Notes: generated from the letters alone by a model not told the origin. DNA of 64,000 nucleotides from Dugong dugon (GCA_030035585.1 CM057462.1:61662734-61726733), one strand, 5' to 3'. Positions 11,523 through 22,619 are shown, counted from the first letter of the stretch. Numbers and translations: made by a program.

Positions 11523-11733
11523 GTACCAGTAACAGTTGCTGTCGAGTTGATTCTGACTCACTGTGACTGCATGTGCATCAGAGTAGAACTGTGCTCCATA
11601 GGGTTTTCAGTGGCTGATTTTTGCAAGTGGATCACCAGGCCTTTCTTCTGAGGCACTTCTGGGTAGACTTGAACCGCCAACCTTTCAGTTAGCAGCCAAT
11701 CTGATTAACCATTTGTACTACCCAGGGACTCCT
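11523..11733 (-). repeat. AfroSINE inserted in MIR
   Basis: Reverse copy: starts with the 3' module 'gttgctgtcgagttgattct' and ends at the head 'gtactacccagggactcc'. Flanked by 'tgccatatgccag' and 'tgccatgtgccag', a near-perfect 13-bp target duplication within MIR sequence. Confidence 0.92.
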
Positions 11734-11995
11734 GCCATGTGCCAGGCACTAGTAAATTGGCAAATGAGATAATGCCTGGAAAGGATGAGCTCAGAGCCCA
11801 CAGAGCAACAGTGCTCAATAGACAGAGTTAGTGCTGCCTCATTTAATTTCATCCCTTTGGGTCAGGTATTGCATCCCATTTTATGCATGCAGAAAGTAAA
11901 GGGCAGAGAAGACAAGTGACTTGTGCAAGCTCACCCAGTTGGTGTAGAGAGAGGATTTGAACCCAGGGTGCAAGCTCTTAACCACTTCCCTGTGC
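11734..11995 (-). repeat. MIR, right part
   Basis: Resumes with 'tgccatgtgccaggcac', then 'cccattttatgcatgcag', 'gaggatttgaacccagggt' and 'ctcttaaccacttccc'. Possible internal non-MIR sequence between about 11780 and 11820. Confidence 0.75.
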
Positions 11996-12406
11996 CAGAG
12001 GCTCTGAGTTGCATCCTGCCTCTACCTGGTGGGCAGGGGAGCCTTGGGAAGGTAGCTTGTGGGGATAGAACACAGGAGTCAGCTCTCCCACCTCAGGCTC
12101 CCAGGTGATGGGGGATCGACGAAGGGCTTTGAAGGGAGGCACGCCTCTGATTTCTCATGTAGAAACATACCCCTAGAAACCCCGCAAAGAATGACCAGGA
12201 GAAAAGGCAGGAAAACCAGCCGGAAGAGAGATGGACCTCATCCAATCTGAGATACATGGTGGGAGGGACTATGCGTTCTGACGCTGGAAAATCCAGGCCC
12301 ACAGCCTATTCCAGAATTCATGCCAACATGCAATTCCATGTTCTGCTGGCTCTATCCATCCAGCTTCACTTACAACCCAGTCCCGAGTCCCAGTCCTTAG
12401 CAAACT

Positions 12407-12590
12407 CAACACTTATTGAGTTCCTACTCCGCATCAAGAACTGATAAAAACGCTTTCTTACAGGCTGCTTGATTTAAGCCTCATGAGCTTGCAAGACAGG
12501 TGACATCATCCCCATTTGACAGATGAGAAAACTGAGGCCCAGAGAAGATCAGTCATTGGCCCAATTCCAATACATCACAGAAAACTGGCG
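12407..12590 (-). repeat. MIR
   Basis: 'acttattgagttcctactcc', 'ccatttgacagatgagaaaa' and 'ctgaggcccagagaagatca' in reverse order. Confidence 0.85.
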
Positions 12591-12617
12591 CCTCTGGGTA
12601 ACTTCACTTTCTTCTCT

Positions 12618-13034
12618 TGTTAGGAACTGAATTGTTTCCCCCCAAAATGCGTGTTGGAATTCTAACCCCTATACCTGCGGATATAACCCCTTTTGGGAAT
12701 AGAGTTTTCTCTGGTATGTTAACGAGGTCATATCAGTGTAGAGTGTATCTTAAAACTACTTACTCTGAGATATAAAGGGCAAATTAGGCACAGAGACAAG
12801 CAAGCACAAATGAGGGAGAGAGAGACACCACGTGGAGATCGCCAAAGAGCCGAGGAATGCTGGGGCTGGAAAAGCTGACACAAGGATTTTCCCCCAGAGC
12901 GGATATACAGTCTTCCCCCAGAGCTGGTGCCCTGAATTTGGACTTCCAGCTTCCTCAACTGTGAGAAAATGAATTTCTGTTCACCGAAGCCACCCACTTG
13001 TGGTATCTCGGTTACAACAGCACTAGCTAAAACA
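12618..13034 (+). mobile_element. Solo LTR, MaLR/MLT1-like
   Basis: Starts TG ('tgttaggaactgaattg') and ends CA ('actagctaaaaca'), flanked on both sides by the 5-bp direct repeat TCTCT (12613-12617 and 13035-13039), which is textbook LTR integration. The interior matches the LTRs at 28374 and 40389 ('tatgttaa.gaggtcat', 'gagatataaa', 'cacccacttgtggtat'). No internal retroviral coding region accompanies it. Confidence 0.9.
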
Positions 13035-14137
13035 TCTCTGTTCCCTGGGGTCAAACTCTCCTGAGTTAATCTGTTCTTTTAGACGTCAAACTAAGGTCAA
13101 GTTCAAGAGCGGTCAACCCAGCACCTGCTCCTGGACAACTCTAGTCTTCTATTGACTCTTCTGGCCTCCTTCCTCAGCCCCTTGTCCTGTTCCTGTCTGT
13201 AGCTCCTCTGCCTCTTCCTGTCAGCCAACCTTCACCAAACCCAAATTTGCACCCCCACGTGTCAGAATGCCTCAAGTCTTCAGCCAATGGGTGACAATCA
13301 TCAGCTGACAGAATGCATGCATGCTGGGACACTCATGTCCACAATAAGGCACAACATAATGATGGAGGCGTCTCATTGTTCTCTCAATTGGTTGAGACAT
13401 TGCCCTGGCATCATGGGCCCTGGGGGTGAGGTGAGCACTGGAAGGCCCCAGCAAAGACCCTTATCAGAGGTCCTCAGGGGCAGAAACCCGCCAGAAGCCT
13501 CTTGCCAGGCTCCCAAACTGGCAGGCTGTCTTGATTCTCTGGAACCGGTTCCTCAACAACTCTACTTCTCAAAATGCCATCCCACCACATGACTGATTTA
13601 CTCCAGATTTTCAACAGTCCTTTGGGATGATTCAGAGAAAGAGCTGGGGAGAGTATGAGTTCCCAAGGGCTTTCCAACTCTCCAGGGATTCTGAGAAAAT
13701 CACTTCTCAGTCTAATTGGGTGGAAAGCTGGATTCTTTGGCTAGACTCCATGCTAAATCTCAGCAACCCCATCTCCATCTCCTAAAAAGTAGGCAGCTCA
13801 ACAAGGGAGCAGAGAGGAGTCCAAGTGGGGCCTGGAAAAGGTGCTGAGACTCCCTGGAGGAGAGGAGACTTTGACTAGTCTAGACGCTGCCCTCATGCAA
13901 ATCAGTCCCTGGGCAGATACTGTCCCATGTCCCTGCATCCCGGCACACGGTTTGGCAGGCAGGCCCGGGTAAGATTTCATTCCCAGCTCATCCTTTTGGT
14001 GGGATGTTCTTGTGCAGTGAGCAAGCTGCACAACTGCACCTCATGGCCCTCACTTTAACTCAAAGAAAGAACTGCCAAGAAGGCACTATCTTTCCAAAGG
14101 GCATCATCAACCACAGGTGGATTCCTAGACAAAGTCT

Positions 14138-14261
14138 ATTTCCTTCTGTAAAATGGGGATAACAGAATCTATCTCATAGGGTTGTTTGAAGATTAAATGG
14201 AGTCAGTCCAGGAAAGCATTTAGAACAGTGCCTAGCAAAGTGTAAGCACTCAATAAACGTT
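14138..14261 (+). repeat. MIR 3' half
   Basis: 'ccttctgtaaaatggggata', 'ctcatagggttgtttgaaga', 'tagaacagtgcctagcaaag', 'caataaacgtta'. The tail is interrupted by the next AfroSINE. Confidence 0.9.
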
Positions 14262-14453
14262 ATTGTTGTTAAGTGCCTTCGAGTCTATTTCGACTCATAG
14301 CATCCCCACGCGACACAGTAGAACCGCCCCATAGGCTTTTCTAGGCTATAATCTTTACAGGAGCAGATCGTCAGGTCTTTTTTCTGTGGAGCTGCTGGGT
14401 GGGTTCAAACTGCTAACCTTTCAGTCTGCAGCCATACGCTACTAGGGCTCCTT
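14262..14453 (-). repeat. AfroSINE in MIR tail
   Basis: Reverse copy from 'tgccttcgagtctatttcga' to 'cgctactagggctcc'. MIR tail sequence is duplicated on both sides ('tcaataaacgtta' before, 'tcaataaatgtta' after), the expected target duplication. Confidence 0.9.
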
Positions 14454-14472
14454 CAATAAATGTTAGCTGCCA

Positions 14473-14497
14473 TCATTATTATTATTACTATTATTAA
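14473..14497. repeat. (ATT)n microsatellite
   Basis: 'attattattattactattat' between two AfroSINEs. Related ATT/ATC text continues after the second SINE, so that SINE probably entered the microsatellite. Confidence 0.85.
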
Positions 14498-14503
14498 ACC
14501 AAA

Positions 14504-14662
14504 AGAAACAAACCCATTGCCACTGAGTCAATTCCTACTCATAGAGACCCTATAGGACAGAGCAGAACTGCCCCATAGGGTTTCCAAGGAGTGGCTGGTG
14601 GATTCAAACTGCCCACCTTTTGGTTAGCAGCCAAATGCTTAACCACTGCACTGCAAGGGCTT
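14504..14662 (-). repeat. AfroSINE
   Basis: Reverse, short-body subtype: 'cccattgccactgagtcaat', 'atagggtttccaaggagtgg', 'aaccactgcactgcaaggg'. Confidence 0.92.
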
Positions 14663-14879
14663 CATTACTACTATTATTGCCATTAATATCATCATCATCT
14701 TCTTCTTCTTCCTGTGTGCTGATTGGCCTGTTGACTGCAATGACCTTTCCTACCTAGAAACCATGCCCAATGTCACCAAGGACAAAAATCACGGTGAGCA
14801 GCAGAAAACCATTTTGGGAAAGGTCCCCGAGACAGCTCACTTCCTGACCTCCTCTCCACGCCCCTCCCTGCCCCTATCC

Positions 14880-15410
14880 TCTAAAATTAGCACTTCATTT
14901 GTGAAGCTACCACAGCCCCAGAATCTATACATCTCCATATAAATACGCTGCCTTCAGAGCAGCTGTAAAATGCCATTAATTTCGGGAAGTGCTTTGCGGA
15001 TGGCATACATATTTAACAGCCAAAGCCCAGAGCATTAAAATGGTGCTCGCCTTAGTAATGTGTCTCTAGACCTGCAACATTTCCTAGGGGGTAATTCTGA
15101 ACTCCGCCAACTACTTATTCATGGACTGTTTCACAATTTATTACTGGAAATGTCCAGACAGCCAATTCACAAGCCCTCTCGGCTGCTAATCGATTGCTCA
15201 GTGAAGGTGCCCTCAATTTCATAACTTCACGCTCTCCTACCACTCTGGGAGAACGGCCGTCGTAGTAGGGGTAATATTTCTCTTCAACAAGTCACAGAAA
15301 ACAGGGGTCCAGAAAAATAATCTTTTCCGACTTTTCATTGCCAAGCCTCTTGGTCTGGTTGCTCTGTGATCACTTATAGCAATATACAAGCTGGTTCTAA
15401 GGTGCAGCTT
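14880..15410. other. Long repeat-free AT-rich block, candidate conserved non-coding element
   Basis: About 530 bp with no recognisable transposon or simple repeat. Evenly distributed motifs include 'tgccattaatttcggg', 'gcatacatatttaacagcc', 'gctaatcgattgctc' and 'gcacttcatttgtgaag'. The texture is typical of vertebrate enhancers with ancient conservation, but conservation was not tested. No open frame with receptor similarity. Confidence 0.4.
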
Positions 15411-17235
15411 CCCCCAGCACAAGACCTGCAGAGTTGGAAGAGGGAGTCTTGGAATGTTATCCCCAGGTGCAGAAGGATTCAGGGGTTAGCTACGTAATAG
15501 GTGTTTCCCAAGCCCTGGTTCTGACTTCTGCAATACCGTGTGGCACTCACATGCACACACATGTATACACAATGCTACTGGCACACAAATACACCACACT
15601 CCTGGAGGTTCTGTCTGCTCAGACATAGAGGCCAAGGATGCTGGACCCAAGGCTTTGGCTCCTCCCAGTAGAACAAGACCCACCTCCCAGCCATTGGGGT
15701 CTAGAATGGCCCCAGGTCTGAGTTGGCTTCTCTCAGCCCAGGTCCCGGCCTTTCTTAGCTTTGTCCTTTCTCTTGCTGCTGGGTGCTGAGGTTCCAGCCT
15801 GCCTGGCCTTGAGTCTACGTGGGTCTCAATGTGCACACAGCCCAAATACACCTATCATGCGCACCCAGATACCCGTGGGTAGCTGATCCCACGCCCACAC
15901 CCTCATAGCCTCACGTGCACACTGACACGGCTGCTCACATCAGTAGCCAAAAGAACCCTGAACCTTCAAAGGCAGGGCCCCCAGGATGAGTCAGATGTGT
16001 TTTCTTGGTGTGTGAGCTGAGGTTTGGGCAGAGGAATTTTTCATGAGCTCTCGGAGGAGCACAACCAGAATAGAGGCTGGGGCTGGGCAGGGGAAGAGCG
16101 GAGAGGGCAGGCAGGCTTCCAGGCTCCTGCTGTTTCAGCCTCAGGAATGGGGAAGGCTGCCTGCAAGTCAATGGGGGCCAGAGAAGGTGGTGTCAGGGCT
16201 CTGTCCATCTGTCTGTTCAGGATAACTCACTCTTGGCCCCTAACCCTGGGATTCTAGATAGGAGAGAATAGGAGGTGGGTTTAGGGGGCAGACATACAGA
16301 GCTTCTGCTTTCTGGCACATTTGAATTCTAGGCTAAGAAAAGAGAAGAAACCCCTCTCGTCAGGGTCTTGGATCCAGGCCCTGTTCTCTGGGAGCAAAGC
16401 AGTGTGATGTTCCTGTACCTTTAGCTTAGTCCTGCCTGTCACTCAAAGCACCGTTGCCCTGACAACACATTTCCAGACAGGCAGGGGCCTGTGCTCTCAG
16501 CAGGAGGTGCCAGCCCTGTGTTGAGGCTGCAAAGCATGGGGCCAGGTTTTCAGCCAGAGCAGTTGGGGCTGGGTTGGGCTGGCCCACTCCCCACACTGGT
16601 ACAGGTGTCCCAAGGACCCCAAGTCTGAGAGCATCCTCCAGGCTCCAGGGCATGCAAGCTGTGGCTGAGCCTTTCAGGCACACTCCCTGGGGTGGCTGGA
16701 CCAGCTCCGGGTTTTCAGGTGGTCCTAGGCCAGTCCTTGAATGAGAGTGGGCATCTCTGGTCCCAGGAGATGCTGAAGACACTTTCATCTGGACATGGGG
16801 AGTTTCTTGGAAACTACTGTCAAGGCTGTGTTCCATATGCTCTGTCCCCATCAGGGATGCTCCAGAGGTCATCCCCTCTGTCCCCCTGCCTCCAGGGAAG
16901 ACAGGCCTTCCCTCACTGTCCCACAGGGAGAAGCAGAACCAACCCTCCATGATCTCTGGACAGTGGGGGTGGAGGAATCATGTGAGTATCTGATACTGCA
17001 TGATGGGGTTGAGACGGTTGGTGGTCCCTATCCACAGGCAGTGGGACATCTGCTTCAAGTGGGTCTATAGCCATGAGCTGGTCCTTTCTGGTTAGAGGTC
17101 AAGGCAACAGGGGCCAGGAGTGGGGAATTATCATGATCTTAGGGCCAGGGGCTCAGATTGTGGCCAAGGTAGGAGACAAGGTGGTGATCAGGGTCTGGAA
17201 TTTATTCATCAGTAGGAGACTAGAGGCCACCACCT

Positions 17236-17612
17236 GTCTATCGGTTTGCCATACTGTGGTAGTGTGTGTGTTGCTATGATGCTGGAAGCTATGCCACCAG
17301 TATTTCAAATACCAGCATGGTCACTTATGGCAGACAGGTTTCAGCAGAGCTTCCAGACTAAGACAAACTAGGAAGAAAGTCTTGGTGGTCTACTTCCAAA
17401 AATCAGCCAATGGAAACCACATGGATCACAACAGAACATTGTCCAATATAGTGCTAAAAGATGAGCCCCCTAGACTTGAAGGCACTTAAAACACAGTGGT
17501 TGCAACAACGGACTTGAGCACACCAACGATCATGAAGATGGTGCATGACTGGCAACGTTTTGTCTGTTGTACATGGGGTCACCATGGGTCAGAGCTGACT
17601 CGACAGCAACTA
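17236..17612 (+). mobile_element. RTE-derived non-autonomous element
   Basis: 'ttgccatactgtggtagtgt', 'agctatgccaccagtatttc', 'gcagagcttccagactaaga', 'gatgagccccctagacttg', ending 'tcagagctgactcgacagca' and 'actaacaatgac'. The same architecture recurs at 51087 and 60735. No coding potential. Inserted with the next AfroSINE between copies of 'ggagactagag'. Confidence 0.85.
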
Positions 17613-17630
17613 ACAATGACAGAAGACTAG

Positions 17631-17836
17631 AGGAGTCCAGGGTAGTGTAAAGAGTCAACACACTTGGCTGCTAACCAAAAGGAGGGAGTTTTGATTCCAC
17701 CGAGAGACACGTCAGAAGGAAGTCCTGATAATCTATTTCCAAAAAACCAGCCATTGAAAACCCCATGGAGTACAGTTCTACTCTGACACACATGGGGTTG
17801 CTGTGAGTCATAACTGACTCTATGGCAACTAGTTTA
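17631..17836 (+). repeat. AfroSINE, long-body subtype
   Basis: Head 'aggagtccagggtagtgtaa', B-box region 'gttttgattccaccga', body 'ccagccattgaaaacccca', 3' module 'gtcataactgactctatgg'. Immediately downstream of the RTE-derived element. Confidence 0.88.
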
Positions 17837-17935
17837 GGAGACTAGAGCTATGAGTTAGTTATAGGCTCACAGGGGTCACAAATCCTAGTGCGTTCAGAGG
17901 CCAGTCACGAAACAGAACTATTATAAATAACCAAG
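17832..17935 (+). repeat. Local dispersed repeat, copy B
   Basis: Shares 27 consecutive bases, from 'tttaggagactagagctatg' onward, with 19019-19045, then diverged 'ggccag..cacgaaacagaac' against 'ggccaggcaggaaacagaac'. A weaker relative lies at 17068-17125. Confidence 0.6.
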
Positions 17936-18172
17936 TGTAAACAACAGGAAGTGGAGGGGTCTGTGGCCAGTCAGCAGATGCCCTCCGTCTGAAAGGCATC
18001 CAAGTGCAAATTTAAAGTTCACCAAGAGTCCCATGCTAGAGATGACCTCTGTGACCACAGTCAGAGTCAGTCTTTGGTGATGTTCAGGCTCTGCCTGTGG
18101 ATGGAAGCAGGGGTCTCCTCATTCTGCATGCCACATTAACCCTGAGCCCACTGGGGGATGGATTTGTAATCA

Positions 18173-18191
18173 GTAATAATAATAATAATAA
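18173..18191. repeat. (AAT)n microsatellite
   Basis: 'taataataataataataa' directly abuts a reverse AfroSINE; similar AAT text resumes on the other side at 18353. Confidence 0.85.
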
Positions 18192-18350
18192 CCAAACCCA
18201 TTGGTGTTGAGTTGATTCTGACTCAAAGGGACCCTACAGGACAGAGTAGAACTGCCTCATAGGGTTTCCAAGGAGGGGCTGGTGGATTTGAACTGCTGAC
18301 CTTTTAGTTAGCAGCTGTAGCTCTTAACCACTGCGCCACCAAGGGCTCCA
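18188..18350 (-). repeat. AfroSINE, short-body subtype
   Basis: Reverse: 'cccattggtgttgagttgat', 'catagggtttccaaggaggg', 'aaccactgcgccaccaaggg'. Sits in the AAT-rich stretch. Confidence 0.92.
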
Positions 18351-18399
18351 TCAATAATAATATGAAATAATAGTAACAGCAACTATCACTTTATCACCT

Positions 18400-18598
18400 C
18401 TGCCTGGGTGGCACAAACGGCTAAGCACTTAGCTACTAAACAAAATGTTTGTGGTTCTAATCCACCCAGAGATGCCTCTGAAGAAAGGCCTGGGATCTAC
18501 TTCTGAAAGGTCATTGCCACTGAAAACACTGTGGAGTGCAGTTCTACTCTGACACACATGGGGTCGCCATAAGTCAGACAGGCTCTACAGCAATGAAC
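18400..18598 (+). repeat. AfroSINE, long-body subtype
   Basis: 'cctgggtggcacaaacggct', 'gatgcctctgaagaaaggcc', 'ttctactctgacacacatgg', 'gtcgccataagtcagacagg'. A reverse MIR follows directly. Confidence 0.9.
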
Positions 18599-18800
18599 TA
18601 TAGTGCTCACTCTGTGCCATTTATATTTGTTAATCATTCATCCTCTCAGCCCTATGAAGCTGGTACTATTATTATCACCTCTCTTTTTCAGATGGGGAAA
18701 CTAAGGCACCGAACAATTAAGCAATTCCCCAGGGTCGCACAGTTAATAGTAAAGCCAGGACTCAAACTCAAGAATCTCTGCCCTTAACTGTCACTCAGTT
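18599..18800 (-). repeat. MIR
   Basis: 'gtgctcactctgtgccattt', 'ttcagatggggaaactaagg', 'aaagccaggactcaaactca'. The outer few bases lie before the AfroSINE at 18400, so the SINE probably split it. Confidence 0.85.
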
Positions 18801-19017
18801 CTGCTCCTGTGGTCTGTTCACACTGCATGTCCCAGAAAGGACAGCTGCTGGGCTCTTGTCTGCCTGGATGCCTGGTGGCTGAGGAGCAGTGGGGCAGATG
18901 GGGCTGTGTCCAGGCTACATGACAAACAGGGGCTTTTCTTCTTTCCTGTCCCCTTGGGGATCTGAGATGTAGCCAGATGCTGGAGGTGGGACCGCCAGTG
19001 AGCCACGGACGGCCATT

Positions 19018-19100
19018 GTTTTAGGAGACTAGAGCTATGAGTTAGTAAGGGGCTTATCAACGCCTTCAGGGGCCAGGCAGGAAACAGAACTGTAAGAAGC
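19018..19100 (+). repeat. Local dispersed repeat, copy C
   Basis: Partner of 17832-17935; the shared 27-nt core is exact, the remainder alignable but diverged. Confidence 0.6.
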
Positions 19101-19379
19101 TGTGAGCGTTGCAAGAGCATGGGGTGTCTTCAGGATTCTGCCTCTGCATGGTAGAGAAAACCCTCGTGCCTCTGCAGAAGGGTCTGATGCCCTTGAAATC
19201 AGGCTACTGCCATTTCTATAAAATTGAGCTCCTGGTCTCTCAAGGTGCTTGTATTCTGCATACTTTTGGCTTATTATCTCTAGCTTGCCTCTTACTGCTC
19301 AGAGTATTGTTTTGTGGCTGAATCACCTTAGCCCCTTTAATCATCTTTCCTCCTAATCTCCTAAATCATACTAGCTTTA

Positions 19380-19870
19380 CCTTTTTAAAAAAATCTTGCC
19401 TTGTGAAAAGTGTTTTATTTATATCTCACATTTTACGCTGCTCTGCTTTAATCTTTTACCACCTTTTTATTATTTTATTTTTACCCTTTTATATTTTAGC
19501 TTTGTCACACTTTTATCCTTTTGCTATCTGACATTTGGATTTTACATTTTTTACCTCATCTCGCTGGAGCTGTTGATTATTTAATTTTTAGTCTTTCTTA
19601 ATATCTTCCCTTTTCATCTTTTTCCTTATTTTCCTTGCCTCTTTATTATTTTCCTTTTAATCTTTTTATTTCGTCCTCCTTTAACTCTGCTTTTTTCTTT
19701 TCTATTTTTATCCACAACCACATTCCTTTAATTGTTCATCAGTCTTCACTCCCGTCCCTTTGCTCTTTTTGTTTATTGTTATCTTTTAAAGTTTTACGTG
19801 ACAACTTTTTTTTTTTCCTTTTCCAGTTGAGATCTTTGGACTTACCGGTTTTAGCAGTCTGAGTTTTATA
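19380..19870. repeat. T-rich low-complexity tract
   Basis: About 490 bp dominated by T with interspersed C and A ('ttattattttatttttaccc', 'aactttttttttttttcctt'). Strongly strand-asymmetric; the GRIK3 pre-mRNA would be A/G-rich here. No family recognised. Confidence 0.8.
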
Positions 19871-20654
19871 TATTTTTTAAGTTAACAAAAAGTCAACCGG
19901 TAAAGGCAGGCAGGATGCGTGGCTGTCAGCAAGATAGAAGTGGGTCCTTGCCCCAGGTTGGGGCAGGCATCTCCCCGTCCCCCTGCCCGGCTTCCTCTGC
20001 CACTTGTCCATCTCCATCACCTTTAACATGGCTCCTCTATGTAATTGTACCCTGGGGACTGGTGATGAGACCTATAAGCTAGAATTCCTCCCTAGAAGCC
20101 AATGGTACCCCTGGTGTCTGCTGCTCACTGGATTCTTGGAAGTGTTTTTTTCCGCCATACATCCGTTCCTGTTCCATGGTGTCCACACATCCAGCCTTTC
20201 AGCACATAAAAGGGGCATTACACTGGAGGGAGGAAATAGGAGTGGCCGATGGGGCCTGGTTGGACAAACTGCCTCTGGTGGGGAGGCAGGTGGGGGCAGC
20301 TCCTTGTCTGAGCACTACGAAGACGTCCAGCTCAGGCTGCTCAGCCCCACACCCAGGCCCCATTCTGGGGCAGCCTTACTTCATCCAAGCACTCCAAACC
20401 GAGTTGAGCTCTTTTTTGGTAAAGGAACAACCTCACCATGTGGTCCTTCCAAACATACTTGCTTTTGTTTTTATTACAAGGAGAAGTTGGCCAGGGCCAG
20501 AATTGTCCTAAAAAGGTCTTCAGTCAGAACCCACTGGGCTGTGATGGGGCTGCCTCCCCAGAGGATGGTTAGATCAGGCCCCCAAGAGCAGGTCTGTGTC
20601 TCTCAGAGAGTCTGTCCTGAACCTCTGCACACCCCTAAGGCCTTCCAGGGAGTG

Positions 20655-20852
20655 CAGGGGAGGTGCAAATGGTTACCGTGCTTGACTACTAACCCAAAGG
20701 ATGGAGATTAGAGTTCACCCAGAGGCATCTCGGAAGAAAGGCCTGGCAAGCTATGTCTGAAAATCAGCCACTGAAAATGCTGTGAAGCACAGTTCAACTC
20801 TGACACACGAGGACGGCCAGGAGTTGGAACTGACTTGATGGCAACCAGTTAA
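20655..20852 (+). repeat. AfroSINE, long-body subtype, diverged
   Basis: 'gttaccgtgcttgactacta', 'catctcggaagaaaggcctg', 'cagttcaactctgacacacg', 'gttggaactgacttgatggc'. Confidence 0.85.
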
Positions 20853-21196
20853 AGCCTTCCAGGAGGGACTGGGCTTGAGGAGCAGGAGCAACAGTGATCA
20901 GTAAAAGTAGGCCAGTGGCCTGGGCATGTTCTTCGGTCCACTCCCAGAGCTCCAAGGTGCAGAGAGCCTGGGAGACCCCCCCAGAGCCACTTCTTGGGTT
21001 GAAATGGGTCAGGAGAATGAGGTGGCATTCAGTGATGGGGAATGGCGAGTGGATGGGGTACAATTCTATTCGGGAAAAGTGGCCATGGCCAAGAGCTCTT
21101 TGGTAGGTCACTGTGAGGTGTGGCATGTGTGTGGGCTCCCCCCACCCACTCGGCTTACCGTCACAGCACCCACCACAGCTGGCGTGACTCCTGGGC

Positions 21197-21209
21197 GGGG
21201 GGGGGGGGG
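21197..21209. repeat. Poly-G run
   Basis: Thirteen consecutive G about 430 bp from exon 9 in intron 9. Prone to length polymorphism and sequencing error. Confidence 0.9.
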
Positions 21210-21639
21210 CGCTTTTCCTTGGGACAGGCAGACCCCGGGTCCCTCTTTACTTCTACCTCATCATGGTTCTGGCTCAGACATCAGTGGCTAAGGGAGTGGG
21301 TGGGAGTGAGATGCAAAGCCACAGGGCCTCCCTAGAAGGACTGGCCACACAGGTGTCAGCGGGCAAGAAGCCCAGTCCAACCCGCCTACAGGAAATGGCC
21401 GCTCCACAGTCACTTCCCGGGGTCTTGGCCTGTGGCCTTCAGCAAGGTCGCTGTTTCAGTTGCTGCCTGAGAGCTTTCTGAGTGACCCTAAATGCTCCCA
21501 CATTCCTGCAGTTGCTTTTTCCCGCTTCCCGGTGGCCTCATGAGAAGTACCAGTCTGTGATGGGTACGGTCTCTCCAGCACAGGTGGCTGGCCCACCCCC
21601 AGTCAGACAGTCCCCTCTGCGGGGGCTGCGGGCTCTTAC

Positions 21640-21753
21640 CAGCACTGTGGTGACTATGAGTGACCTGTTAGTCAGGGAGTCAGTGACGTTGGGGCCACGG
21701 CCCTTGGCAACCTCCGTGATGTTGAGTCCCTCAGCAGGACTCCACACCCCAAC
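21640..21753 (-). CDS. GRIK3: GRIK3 exon 9: end of amino-terminal domain and linker
   Basis: A 114-nt phase-0 exon (38 codons) with acceptor 'CCATCCAG' and donor 'GTAAGAGC'. It encodes the end of the extracellular amino-terminal domain and the linker toward the ligand-binding domain, from '[15 protein letters not shown]' to 'SLIVTTVL'. Three N-glycosylation sequons are visible, 'NIT', 'NVT' and 'NRS', at about residues 415, 426 and 433; this cluster is typical of kainate subunits and expected on the extracellular face. The Glu in 'PAEG' is where I recall Asp in human GluK3, a conservative change. '[17 protein letters not shown]' favours GluK3 over GluK1/2. Confidence 0.97.
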
Positions 21754-22619
21754 CTGGATGGATGGGCAGACAGAAACAGGGTCTAGGCATCTTGTTTCCA
21801 TATCAACAATACCATCATCTCGTTCTTATTCATCATGAGCATCATCATCATCACTGTCATTGCTAACATGTTTGAGAACAACCGTGCTGCCTCCTCCTTC
21901 CCTGAGGAGGCCCTCAGGGTGTCTAGACTCCTGAATTCTTCCACCTTCCCTTGCTGGCAAATCCATCACTACTTAAAGGAAAACCCAGAGGTAGATGATG
22001 AATGCAGAGGCAGCCCCAGGGAGCCCAGGGGAAACCAGCCTGCGGCTGCCAGTCTAGAGCCAAGCAGATGTCAACCACAGGTTGGGGGAGTCAGGAGCCC
22101 AGGTCAGTGATGGTGGGCCTCCATCTCCTGGGGAAGATCCTGAGCATCCAGCTGCTCACTCACTGGGTCTCATACCCAGTGCCAGTCCCCGGGGGAAGGC
22201 TCCCCCAAAGCCCAGGACAGGGACTGGAACAAGGAAAGTGTTCGATGACATCTGTGGAATGAGTAAACGGATGCTGAGCTGTGCAGGGGTAGGAGGCTGG
22301 CCTTTGTAGCTGAACAAGGAGGGGACGACCCTTACTGGGGACTTGGGATTCTGCTGGATTTGAAGGCAGTTTGCTTTGTGGTTTTACTTCTAAAGTCGGC
22401 AGATTCCCTGGCCAAGGTGGCATCATCTCTCTCCCCACAGTGTCCTTGTTGATATCAGGCCTGAGGCTGGAGGGTCAAGTTTACAAATTGTCCTAAAGCC
22501 CTGGGCCTCTTGAAGATCATTTTGGACCCCGCTCTGCCCAGCTCTGTTCCATCTCAGCTCCTTTTTCTCAAGGAAGGTCTTGGCATGCTCACTCTGTCCT
22601 TGGCCTGGTTGGGTTGGGG

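Larger units (their letters stand above)
10789..21639 (-). other. GRIK3: Intron 9
   Basis: 10851 bp. Contents: a degenerate MIR and a MER5-like element at 10955-11335, an AfroSINE inside a MIR at 11489-11995, a MIR at 12407, an LTR at 12618-13034, MIR plus two AfroSINEs at 14138-14662, a candidate conserved block at 14880-15410, an RTE-derived element and AfroSINEs at 17236-18598, a dispersed local repeat at 17070/17832/19018, a T-rich tract at 19380-19870 and an AfroSINE at 20655. I see nothing recognisable in about 13040-14130, 15420-17060 and 20860-21190. Confidence 0.85.

Noticed and set aside
12618..13034. Provirus
   Set aside because: Only a solo LTR is present; no second LTR or internal viral genes flank it.
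20004..20711. 235-codon open frame on the plus strand
   Set aside because: No recognisable domain or homologue, composition like neighbouring intron, and its end runs into an AfroSINE.
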